This document shows positions 19,779 through 28,050 of a stretch of 45,012 nucleotides of DNA, in pieces. A model generated the notes under the pieces. That model was given only the letters and a program-made list of their open reading frames with translations, ran no database searches and was not told where the DNA came from. The stretch lies in assembly GCA_029007885.1 (NCBI GenBank), contig JAQXIR010000193.1, positions 1-45,012 on the forward strand, written 5' to 3'. Position 1 is the stretch's first letter; every line of letters begins with the position of its first letter. Source of the stretch: Lachnospiraceae bacterium (GTDB taxonomy: Bacteria > Bacillota > Clostridia > Lachnospirales > Lachnospiraceae). A program made the position numbers and the translations under genes.

Positions 19779-21050
19779 GTGAAACAAAAAAAAGAATGTC
19801 GCAAAATAAAAAAATGGAAAAGTGAATTAAGACTCCTTCTTATCTGTATAGAGGTATTTATTCTGGTTGTGGCAGTCGGAGTTGCTGTTTTATTATACCG
19901 GGAAGATGAAAAACAGATGGATAAGCAGCAGGAACGCTCAGATGTAGCATCGGAGGTCTTTATAGAAACGAAAGTCACCCCAAAAGTACAGGATTACAAT
20001 TATGAAAATAAAGAAGACAGCCGCTATGGTGCCGTTTTGCAGGATGTCGACTACTGTAAGGAACACCGGATTTATGCAAAAGATACCATATCCGATGAAG
20101 AGGTGGTGCTTGCTTTTGCGGGAGATGTTTCCTTTGCCGAAGGATATACCAATATGCATATCTTAAAACAGCGCGGAAATAATATCCAAAGCTGCTTTGA
20201 TGAAGAACTTTTGGAAATCATGCAGAATGCAGATGTTTTTATGGTTAACAATGAGTTTCCTTATACAGACAGAGGAACTCCGACGGAAGGAAAAACGTAT
20301 ACATTTCGGGCGAATCCCCAAAGCGTTCAGTATCTTTATGATATCGGAGTGGACATTGTATCCATTGCCAATAACCATGTTTACGATTATGGGGAAGTAT
20401 CATTATTAGATACAATAACTACGCTGGAAAATGCGCAAATGCCGTATGTGGGAGCAGGACGCAATAAAAAAGATGCGATAAAGCCGGTGTATTTTGTTGC
20501 AAACGATTTAAAGATTGCTTATTTGTCTGCGACACAGATTGAACGCCTCGACCATCCGGATACAGTCGGAGCAACAGAGGTTTCGCCGGGTGTTTTCAGG
20601 TGTTGGAATGATGATACAATTGCAGACAGTGTAAGGGCTGCGAAGGAAGAAAGTGACTTTGTCGTGGTCTATGTTCACTGGGGCACGGAGATGGAAGAAT
20701 CCCCGGACTGGGCACAACTTGAACTTGCAAAGAAACTGGCAAAAGCGGGAGCAGATTTGATTATCGGGGACCATCCGCACTGTCTGCAGGAGATTGCTTA
20801 TGTGGACGGTGTGCCTGTAATCTACAGTTTAGGAAACTATTGGTTTAATTCCAAAACAATGGACACCTGTATTGTAGAGGCGGTTCTAACCAAAGATGGA
20901 TTGGCTGATTTGCGGTTTCTGCCGGCAAGACAGGAAAATTGCAGGACACGGCTTCTTACGGGGAAAGAAGCACAAGATGTGATTTCTTATATGAATACTC
21001 TCTCGGATACTGCCGTAATTGATGAAAAGGGCTATCTGAAAATGCGATAA
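19779..21050 (+). CDS. CapA family protein (poly-gamma-glutamate capsule biosynthesis-type metallophosphatase)
   Basis: N-terminal TM; VVLAFAGDVSFAEGY, VFMVNNEFPYTDRGTPTEGKTYTFRANP, IVSIANNHVYDYG, DFVVVYVHWGTEMEESP, DLIIGDHPHCLQEIAYVDGVPVIYSLGNYWF. Confidence 0.88.
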   Translation: MKQKKECRKIKKWKSELRLLLICIEVFILVVAVGVAVLLYREDEKQMDKQQERSDVASEVFIETKVTPKVQDYNYENKEDSRYGAVLQDVDYCKEHRIYAKDTISDEEVVLAFAGDVSFAEGYTNMHILKQRGNNIQSCFDEELLEIMQNADVFMVNNEFPYTDRGTPTEGKTYTFRANPQSVQYLYDIGVDIVSIANNHVYDYGEVSLLDTITTLENAQMPYVGAGRNKKDAIKPVYFVANDLKIAYLSATQIERLDHPDTVGATEVSPGVFRCWNDDTIADSVRAAKEESDFVVVYVHWGTEMEESPDWAQLELAKKLAKAGADLIIGDHPHCLQEIAYVDGVPVIYSLGNYWFNSKTMDTCIVEAVLTKDGLADLRFLPARQENCRTRLLTGKEAQDVISYMNTLSDTAVIDEKGYLKMR

Positions 21051-21057
21051 ATAGGGG

Positions 21058-21086
21058 TTGCAATCAAAAATTGGGAATGGTATAAT
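21058..21086 (+). promoter_or_regulatory. Sigma-A promoter upstream of the VTC/cellulose cluster
   Basis: TTGCAA-N17-TATAAT. Confidence 0.8.
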
Positions 21087-21160
21087 CTATCAAATGTAAA
21101 GAGTACGCAAAAAGAGTGTAAACAATATGGAAATATTCAGAATATCATAGTGGCTAGTTA

Positions 21161-21212
21161 GGAAAGACAGACTTCAGACTTCTTAAAGACAAGAGGCGGA
21201 GTCTGTCTTTTT
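21161..21212 (+). terminator. Leader terminator/attenuator-like hairpin just upstream of the VTC-domain gene
   Basis: AAAGACAGACTTC ... GGAGTCTGTCTTTTT (13-bp outer stem) enclosing CTTCTT-AAAGAC-AAGAGG; located between promoter and start codon. Confidence 0.7.
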
Positions 21213-21230
21213 AATGGAGAATAGGAAACA

Positions 21231-21935
21231 ATGGCAGAACTATTGGATGTATTGCGAACGGAACAAAAATATCAATTAAACAGTGTGGAAACAGCGCAGA
21301 TGTCATACCGCCTCGGACAGGTGCTGCATCAGGATGCACACAGCAGTCCGGATGGATATCTGGTACGTTCCCTTTATTTTGACACACCGGATAATACGGA
21401 TTTTTATGACAAAGTAGACGGATATGAAAATCGAAGGAAAATCCGGTTGCGGATTTATGGTTCAAACGACAGTCATGCGAAACTGGAATTGAAAGAAAAG
21501 CAGGGGAGTTTACAGAGAAAACGTTCTCTGGTGCTTCAAAGAGAAGATGCGATGCGTCTGTGTGAAGGAGACTATCAGGTATTGCTTGCGCAGAAGTCGG
21601 AATTTGCATTGGAACTCTATGGCAGGATGCAGCAATTTCTTTATCGTCCGAAATGCCTGATTGAATATAATAGGATTGCGTTTGTGGTGCCGGATAACGA
21701 TACGAGAGTCACGCTGGATTTTAATTTGCGCGCGGCAGAGGGAAATAACGGTCTTTTTGACCCAAACCCGATGCTGTACCCGATTGGGGAACCGGGTATT
21801 GCGACCATGGAGGTCAAGTTCAACCGGTTTTTGCTAAGTTATGTAAAAGCACTTGTATCCAATCCGGTAAAAATGCAGATTTCTGCAAGCAAATACGGAA
21901 TGGCACGAAATAAACTGATTGGTACAGATATGTAA
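21231..21935 (+). CDS. VTC-domain polyphosphate polymerase
   Basis: EQKYQL, YLVRSLYFDTPDN, RKIRLRIYG, AKLELKEKQGSLQRKRS, CLIEYNRIAFV, RVTLDFNLRA, ATMEVKFNRFLLSYVKALV match the VTC tunnel-fold. Confidence 0.87.
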   Translation: MAELLDVLRTEQKYQLNSVETAQMSYRLGQVLHQDAHSSPDGYLVRSLYFDTPDNTDFYDKVDGYENRRKIRLRIYGSNDSHAKLELKEKQGSLQRKRSLVLQREDAMRLCEGDYQVLLAQKSEFALELYGRMQQFLYRPKCLIEYNRIAFVVPDNDTRVTLDFNLRAAEGNNGLFDPNPMLYPIGEPGIATMEVKFNRFLLSYVKALVSNPVKMQISASKYGMARNKLIGTDM

Positions 21936-21965
21936 AAGGTTAGAAAAGGAAGGAAAAGAGATCAA

Positions 21966-22643
21966 ATGAAGGAACAATTAATGAATTATCTGGTAACTAG
22001 TACGGGGGCACTGACAATTCAGGATGTCTTACTAAACTTTCTGGTAGCGGCTGTTGTCGGGGTTGTTATCTTTTTGTCCTACAGAATTTCCCACGCAGGT
22101 GCGGCATACAGTGCAAGATTCAATGTATCGCTTGTTATGCTGACACTGGTAACAACACTTGTCATGAATGTTATCGGTAACAATATTGCGTTATCACTCG
22201 GTATGGTAGGTGCTCTTTCCATTGTACGTTTCCGTACTGCGATTAAAGATCCGAGAGATACCGCATATATCTTCTGGTGTATCGCTGTCGGCATCTGCTG
22301 CGGTGTATCCGAATATCTGATTGCAGGGGTGGGAACGGCTGTTATCTTCGGAATGATGCTGATTTTTGGATTTGTACAGAATAACGAGCGGTATCTGATT
22401 ATTTTCAGGGGAGGCAAAGAGTGCCGGGAAAAACTGGAAACGCTTGTAGATGAGAGATTTCAGGGAAAAGCAAGACTTGTCGTACATAACACAACACAGG
22501 ACACTACAGAGTATATTTATGAAATCTCACAAAAGCAATTAAAACTGGCAAAGAAAAGCGGAAACATCGTAGATTTCTTCCAGTCAAATTTAAAACTGGA
22601 TGCAATCAATATTGTCTGCCAGAATGATGAAATTAATCGTTAG
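21966..22643 (+). CDS. DUF4956 membrane protein
   Basis: Multi-TM N-terminus with LGMVGALSIVRFRTAIKDPRDTAYIFWCIAVGICCGVSEYLIAGVGTAVI; characteristic VTC neighbour. Confidence 0.83.
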   Translation: MKEQLMNYLVTSTGALTIQDVLLNFLVAAVVGVVIFLSYRISHAGAAYSARFNVSLVMLTLVTTLVMNVIGNNIALSLGMVGALSIVRFRTAIKDPRDTAYIFWCIAVGICCGVSEYLIAGVGTAVIFGMMLIFGFVQNNERYLIIFRGGKECREKLETLVDERFQGKARLVVHNTTQDTTEYIYEISQKQLKLAKKSGNIVDFFQSNLKLDAINIVCQNDEINR

Positions 22644-22654
22644 CAGGAACGGAG

Positions 22655-24277
22655 ATGACATTTATGAATAATAAACGTCTCATAGGTGGAATCAGTATCA
22701 TCTGCATGCTCCTTCTTTGCACAGTTGCATCGATTATCTATGGTCAGAACCACAAACAGGAAGTGCGTAATTCCTATGCAGGGGAATTACCGGCGGCACC
22801 CATACAGGAAAATCCTTTGCAGGGAATTAATGAAGACTTTACGGTCACGGCGGAATTTTCCAGTCATCTTCCGATTGTGGTGATTGATACCGGGGGAATT
22901 GAGCCACCGGTTAACACATATTTTAAAAAAGACCATGAAAATTCAACAAACGGAATTTATGTGCCGATTGAAGGACTTGATCCCTATGTGGAAGGAACAA
23001 TATATGTTTTGGAAAAGGAAAGCGGAATGAATTCGCTTGCGGATGAACCTGTTTTGTCAAGTTGTATCCGGATTAAGAGAAGAGGAAACACCTCCATGAA
23101 CTATGAAAAAGCACAGTGGATGGTAAAGACAATTACGGAATCCGGTCAGTACAATGAGGTGGATATGCTTGGTATGGGAGCGGAACACGATTGGATTTTG
23201 AACGGCTCCATGTATGATAAAAGTATGCTTCGTAATTATCTTGCTTACAGTATTGCCTCCGAAATTTTGGAGAATACACCGGACAGCCGCTATTGTGAAG
23301 TATTGCTAAAAGATGGAAATACTTATAAGTATCAAGGTGTTTATCTGATGATGGAAAGTATTGAGCAAGGAACAGATCGGGTCAATATTTCAGAATATCA
23401 TCAAGGGGATGATTTTAACAGTTATCTGATTCGAAGAGACCGATTTGATGAAGAGGCGATAACACTTGACAATTTCGGACGCTTAAACGGATACAGCACG
23501 GAATATATGGCCATTATGTATCCTTCTAAAAAGCATATTACGGATGAGATGATATCTTATGTGAATAATGATATCAACTATATCGAGGAAATTCTATATT
23601 CTGATGACCAGGACGTGTTTTCACGGTATCAGGATGTGATAGATGTTGATAGTTTCATTGATTATTTTTTGATTAATGAATTTTTTGGTAATTATGATGC
23701 GGGAAACAATTCAACCTATTTTTATAAAGATATGGGCGGAAAACTGACCATGGGCCCTGTGTGGGACTTCGACGGTGCTATGGATAATTATATGTATGAA
23801 CCGTTTGAAACAGGGTCATTGGCATTCTATACTAAACCTTGGTTTAATCGTCTTTGTAAAGATGAAGGATTTTTACACAAACTGGAGAAACGATATACAA
23901 AACTCCGCCAGACAACGTTATCCAACCAGCATGTCATTGGAAAAATTGATGAAATCATCGCCTATCTTGGCGGAGCCAGACAGCGGGAATGGATGCGATG
24001 GGGACATTGGTATCAGACGGAAAACAGATATAGTCTTTTGGAATATACAACGAAAGATGGGAATACACTTTGCCGGAATGCAACTACATATGAAGATGAG
24101 ATATACCGAATTAAAACGGTTTTAAGAGAACATGGAGACAGCATACCGGATGCATTGAAATTGTTGGAAAAGGATGCTGATACGATAACAGGATTTGAGA
24201 CATGGATGGGATATCTTTTATTGCTGGCAGCGGCTATCTTCTTTATTCCGGCGATATTTGTAAGTTTTAGAAAGTGA
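22655..24277 (+). CDS. CotH-like kinase with N- and C-terminal TM segments
   Basis: IRRGNTSMNYEKAQWMVKT-like, WILNGSMYDKSMLRNYLAYSIA, GVYLMMESIEQGTDRVNI, NEFFGNYDAGNNSTYFYKDMGGKLTMGPVWDFDGAMDN. Confidence 0.87.
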   Translation: MTFMNNKRLIGGISIICMLLLCTVASIIYGQNHKQEVRNSYAGELPAAPIQENPLQGINEDFTVTAEFSSHLPIVVIDTGGIEPPVNTYFKKDHENSTNGIYVPIEGLDPYVEGTIYVLEKESGMNSLADEPVLSSCIRIKRRGNTSMNYEKAQWMVKTITESGQYNEVDMLGMGAEHDWILNGSMYDKSMLRNYLAYSIASEILENTPDSRYCEVLLKDGNTYKYQGVYLMMESIEQGTDRVNISEYHQGDDFNSYLIRRDRFDEEAITLDNFGRLNGYSTEYMAIMYPSKKHITDEMISYVNNDINYIEEILYSDDQDVFSRYQDVIDVDSFIDYFLINEFFGNYDAGNNSTYFYKDMGGKLTMGPVWDFDGAMDNYMYEPFETGSLAFYTKPWFNRLCKDEGFLHKLEKRYTKLRQTTLSNQHVIGKIDEIIAYLGGARQREWMRWGHWYQTENRYSLLEYTTKDGNTLCRNATTYEDEIYRIKTVLREHGDSIPDALKLLEKDADTITGFETWMGYLLLLAAAIFFIPAIFVSFRK

Positions 24278-24291
24278 TTAAAGGGAATTTT

Positions 24292-24513
24292 ATGGAAGTT
24301 TGGAATATGTTATTAGGTGATATCCTTCCGGAAGGTCTTAAACCGGAGAAAATACAGGTGCCGGGATATTTTTTGAAACAACTTGGTACACCGGAAGGAA
24401 TCTGGACAATCAGGATTCTTGCGATTATTTTATTTTTAACAATCCTGTGTGGATGGTGGTATTACGAAAAAAAGGCATCGAAAGATGAGAAAAACGGGGA
24501 GGAGGAAAAATAA
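24292..24513 (+). CDS. Small single-TM hypothetical protein
   Basis: MEVWNMLLGDILPEGLKPEKIQVPGYFLKQLGTPEGIWTIRILAIILFLTILCGWWYYEKKASKDEKNGEEEK; tightly packed between CotH and MBOAT genes. ORF track start is an in-frame GTG at 24274. Confidence 0.7.
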   Translation: MEVWNMLLGDILPEGLKPEKIQVPGYFLKQLGTPEGIWTIRILAIILFLTILCGWWYYEKKASKDEKNGEEEK

Positions 24514-25956
24514 ATGCTGTTTTCAAGTATTGTTTTCTTATTCTTCTTTTTCCCGATTGTATTGGCAGGGTATTATCTGCTTTCCTTTTCGAGAATGGCA
24601 CAGAATGTCTGGCTGTTTATTTTCAGTATTGTGTTTTATGCATGGGGAGAACCGATTTATGTACTCTTGATGCTCTCTTCCATAGTCGTGAACTGGGGCA
24701 GTGGACTTTTGGTAGACAAATACAGGGAAAAACCGGGTGTAAAAAAAGCATGGCTGATTGTGGCCTGCATATTTAATCTGGGAATGCTGTTTGTATTCAA
24801 ATATACGGGATTTTTAATTGATAATATTAATCAACTGGCGCGTGCAGATATTTTGCCGCAGATTGAAATAACGCTTCCGATTGGTATTTCTTTTTATACA
24901 TTTCAGGCATTAAGCTATGTAATCGATGTCTACAGAGGCGATACCAAGGTAGAAAAAAATCCGTTTTATGTGGGACTGTATGTAGCATTCTTTCCGCAGT
25001 TAATTGCAGGACCGATTGTCAAATACAATTCTGTTGCACAACAGATTCGCACAAGAAAGAGTAGTTTTCGCAAACTCTCGGTCGGAATCTGCAGATTTGT
25101 GACCGGGCTTGGGAAAAAGATTCTGCTCGCAAACAGTTTTGCCCTGTTGGCAGATCAGATATTCAACTGGTCGGAACTTGGAATCGAGCATTTTAATGTA
25201 CCGGTTGTGATGGCCTGGATGGGAGCAATCGCATATACGCTTCAGATTTATTTTGACTTTTCCGGCTATTCGGATATGGCAATCGGACTTGGATTGATAT
25301 TTGGATTCAAATTTGAGGAAAACTTTAATTATCCTTATGTGGCAACTTCGGTAACGGACTTCTGGAAACGATGGCATATCAGTTTAACCAGTTGGTTTCG
25401 GCAGTATGTTTATATTCCGCTCGGAGGAAACAGGGTAGAGAATAAAGACAGGATGATTTTGAATATGTTTATTGTGTGGCTTCTTACAGGTATTTGGCAT
25501 GGGGCGGAATGGACATTCATTTTCTGGGGACTGTGGCATTTTCTCTTTCAATTGGCGGAACGCCTGCTGGGATATCACAAAAACAATTCACATACTGTGC
25601 TGATGCGCATTTATACGTTGCTGGAGGTAACACTCGGCTGGGTACTTTTTAGGGCAAAGGATTTGTATCAGACCAATATCTATTTAAGAAATATGTTTGG
25701 AGTGAGCGGAAATACATTTTGGGACGAAATGACAGGATTCTTATTAAAGGAATACTGGCTCATATTTGCTCTGGGATTTCTCTTTTCCACTCCGATTGCA
25801 AAACGCTGTAATGAACTTCTGGCGGAACGAAAGATGGGGATTCTTGGAAAGGGTATGACGATTGTGTATCCGGTAGCAGTTGCCGGACTGTTTTTAGTCT
25901 GTGTTTCCTATCTTGTCAGAGGCGGATATAATCCATTCATTTATTTCAATTTCTAG
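24514..25956 (+). CDS. MBOAT family O-acyltransferase (AlgI/DltB-like)
   Basis: LPIGISFYTFQALSYVIDVYRGDTKVEKNPFYVGLYVAFFPQLIAGPIVKY; catalytic-His region LLTGIWHGAEWTFIFWGLWH. Confidence 0.94.
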   Translation: MLFSSIVFLFFFFPIVLAGYYLLSFSRMAQNVWLFIFSIVFYAWGEPIYVLLMLSSIVVNWGSGLLVDKYREKPGVKKAWLIVACIFNLGMLFVFKYTGFLIDNINQLARADILPQIEITLPIGISFYTFQALSYVIDVYRGDTKVEKNPFYVGLYVAFFPQLIAGPIVKYNSVAQQIRTRKSSFRKLSVGICRFVTGLGKKILLANSFALLADQIFNWSELGIEHFNVPVVMAWMGAIAYTLQIYFDFSGYSDMAIGLGLIFGFKFEENFNYPYVATSVTDFWKRWHISLTSWFRQYVYIPLGGNRVENKDRMILNMFIVWLLTGIWHGAEWTFIFWGLWHFLFQLAERLLGYHKNNSHTVLMRIYTLLEVTLGWVLFRAKDLYQTNIYLRNMFGVSGNTFWDEMTGFLLKEYWLIFALGFLFSTPIAKRCNELLAERKMGILGKGMTIVYPVAVAGLFLVCVSYLVRGGYNPFIYFNF

Positions 25957-25971
25957 AAGGGAGGCATTCGC

Positions 25972-27192
25972 TTGAAACAATTTTTTATAAAGAAAGAGTG
26001 TTTTGCTGCTTTTTTTCTTGTTTTTATACTGGGATTCAGTGTTATAAATATGATTGTCAACCGCGAGATGATTTCGGAATTGAAAGAAGAGTTTTGTGAA
26101 ATAGAAGGCATTGCGGAACTGAAGGAATGGATTTCTACTGTCGAAACAGAAACAACAGAGGAAATTCTGGGTAGAATGGAGTTTGTTGAGACATATGGAT
26201 TTCTGCAAAAATTGATGGATAAACAGGAATTTAACAGTTTCGCGTTTATTCAGGATGATGATGACATGCTCTATTACGGTTCCATGATGGAACTAAGCAC
26301 AGATGATTTGGATGAATATGCGCAAAACGTTATGCGACTGAATGAGTATGTGGAAAGTAAAGGAGCGAAACTGCTGGTTGTCATTCCACCTTCAAAAGTA
26401 TTGGCCGGCGTTTCTCCGGTAAATACCGCATGGCCGCTTAATAATCCGAATAACCGAACAGATAAGTTGATGATTCTTTTGCAACAATATGGGGTGAATG
26501 CAGTTGATTTAAGAAGTGCGATGATAGAATCGGGGGCTTCTTTGGAAGAACTCTTTTTTAAAACGGATCATCACTGGACGCCGCTTGCCGCATTTTACGG
26601 AACAACTGAGGTGGTAAAGCAGATTAAGGAACGGTTTGGCGAAGATTTAGACCCAAATCACTATTATACGAATCTTGATAATTATCATACGTATACATTT
26701 GAACAGACGTTTTTGGGATCAACGGGACGAAACACCGGTGCGGTATACAGCGGTTTGGATGATTATACTTTGATGTGGCCGGAATGTAATATGGAGTTTA
26801 CCTGGATTAATGAGGAAGACGATGACGAGAAAACCGGGTCCATGACAGAAGCATTATTAAATCCGTCAGTTGTTATGAACATCGAAGATATTTATGACAG
26901 CAATACAAACAGAATTTATATGGAACAGGTAGTTGACAAGGATAAAATTATAAATAACAGCAGACCGGATTTGCCAAAACTGACTGTTCTAAGAGATTCC
27001 TATTTTACACCGATGGCATTTTTCTTAGCACCCATGTGCAGCGAAATTGATATGCTTTGGACGCGAAACTCAGATGGAATCAATCTGGAAGAGTTTGTGA
27101 AAGATAGTGATGCGGATTATGTGATTCTGGAGGTTTATCCTTATAATCTGGATGAGAAATCCTTCGATTTCTTTCATGCGGCGGAGGAATAG
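25972..27192 (+). CDS. AlgX/AlgJ-like DHHW family O-acetyltransferase-associated protein
   Basis: N-terminal TM; LLVVIPPSKVLAGVSPVNT, LEELFFKTDHHWTPLAAFYG (DHHW), LTVLRDSYFTPMAFFLAP (Ser motif). Confidence 0.85.
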   Translation: MKQFFIKKECFAAFFLVFILGFSVINMIVNREMISELKEEFCEIEGIAELKEWISTVETETTEEILGRMEFVETYGFLQKLMDKQEFNSFAFIQDDDDMLYYGSMMELSTDDLDEYAQNVMRLNEYVESKGAKLLVVIPPSKVLAGVSPVNTAWPLNNPNNRTDKLMILLQQYGVNAVDLRSAMIESGASLEELFFKTDHHWTPLAAFYGTTEVVKQIKERFGEDLDPNHYYTNLDNYHTYTFEQTFLGSTGRNTGAVYSGLDDYTLMWPECNMEFTWINEEDDDEKTGSMTEALLNPSVVMNIEDIYDSNTNRIYMEQVVDKDKIINNSRPDLPKLTVLRDSYFTPMAFFLAPMCSEIDMLWTRNSDGINLEEFVKDSDADYVILEVYPYNLDEKSFDFFHAAEE

Positions 27193-27198
27193 AATAAT

Positions 27199-28026
27199 AT
27201 GAAAAACAAGATTATGATGTTTTTAGGCTTTGTTTTCTTTATCGGTCTGCTGATGGGGACATATTTATTTCTTGCAAAAGAGACAGGAAACGATGAAGGA
27301 ACGGTTAGAATCATTGCGATAGGAACGAAAGAAGACGCAGACAGTACTTTACTGTGTCAGGGGAAGTCAGCGGTATTGATTGATACGGGTGAGGAACAGG
27401 ATGCGGATCATATTCTGGAAGTTCTTATGCAAAATGGTGTAGAGAAATTGGATTGCATGATTTTGTCTCATTCGGATAGCGACCATATTGGCGGCGCGTG
27501 GAAGATTTTAAATACGATACCGGTAGGGCAGGTTGTGGAATCGCCCTATGAGGAGCCGACGGAAGAGATGCTTTCTGTCAATGCGTATCTGGAAGAAAAC
27601 CATATTCCGATTGTGTATCCAAGCCACACATGGCATCTTTCAATCGGGCAGATGCAGTTGTTGGTTTACCCGCCGCTTGAAAAGCACTATAATGATAATA
27701 ACAATTATTCGCTTGCGGTTTTGGTACAGCATAAGAAAGTAAATCTTCTGTTTACAGGAGATGCACTGCGGAAAAGAAGTGAAGAACTTTTGCTGGTTGA
27801 CTGGCCGGAAATTACACTTTATAAAGTACCGCATCATGGAAGAAAAAACTCAGCAAGCATAGAATTATTTGAGAGAATTCATCCCCAATATGGGGTGGTG
27901 ACGGCTCAAAATGCTGATTATGATATTTTAGAAGCAGCAAAGAAAAACAATACGCAACTGCTATTTACAGGAGAAGGGGATGTTTGCTTTATCAGTGACG
28001 GAAAGCAGATAACTCTTGAAAAATAG
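27199..28026 (+). CDS. ComEC/Rec2-type metallo-beta-lactamase fold protein, N-terminally membrane anchored
   Basis: AVLIDTGEEQDADHILEVLMQNGVEKLDCMILSHSDSDHIGGAWKIL (HxDxDH), LLFTGDAL, YKVPHHGRKNS. Confidence 0.85.
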   Translation: MKNKIMMFLGFVFFIGLLMGTYLFLAKETGNDEGTVRIIAIGTKEDADSTLLCQGKSAVLIDTGEEQDADHILEVLMQNGVEKLDCMILSHSDSDHIGGAWKILNTIPVGQVVESPYEEPTEEMLSVNAYLEENHIPIVYPSHTWHLSIGQMQLLVYPPLEKHYNDNNNYSLAVLVQHKKVNLLFTGDALRKRSEELLLVDWPEITLYKVPHHGRKNSASIELFERIHPQYGVVTAQNADYDILEAAKKNNTQLLFTGEGDVCFISDGKQITLEK

Positions 28027-28050
28027 CATGGAAATTAAGGAGGGGAAATT

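Noticed and set aside
21087-21160. Possible c-di-GMP riboswitch (ACGCAAAAAGAGTGTAAAC has a faint resemblance to GEMM-I core)
   Set aside because: Lacks the tetraloop/receptor half (GACGCAAAGCC...) and P1 pairing of GEMM-I; I cannot support a riboswitch class by eye, so only an unassigned attenuator is claimed.
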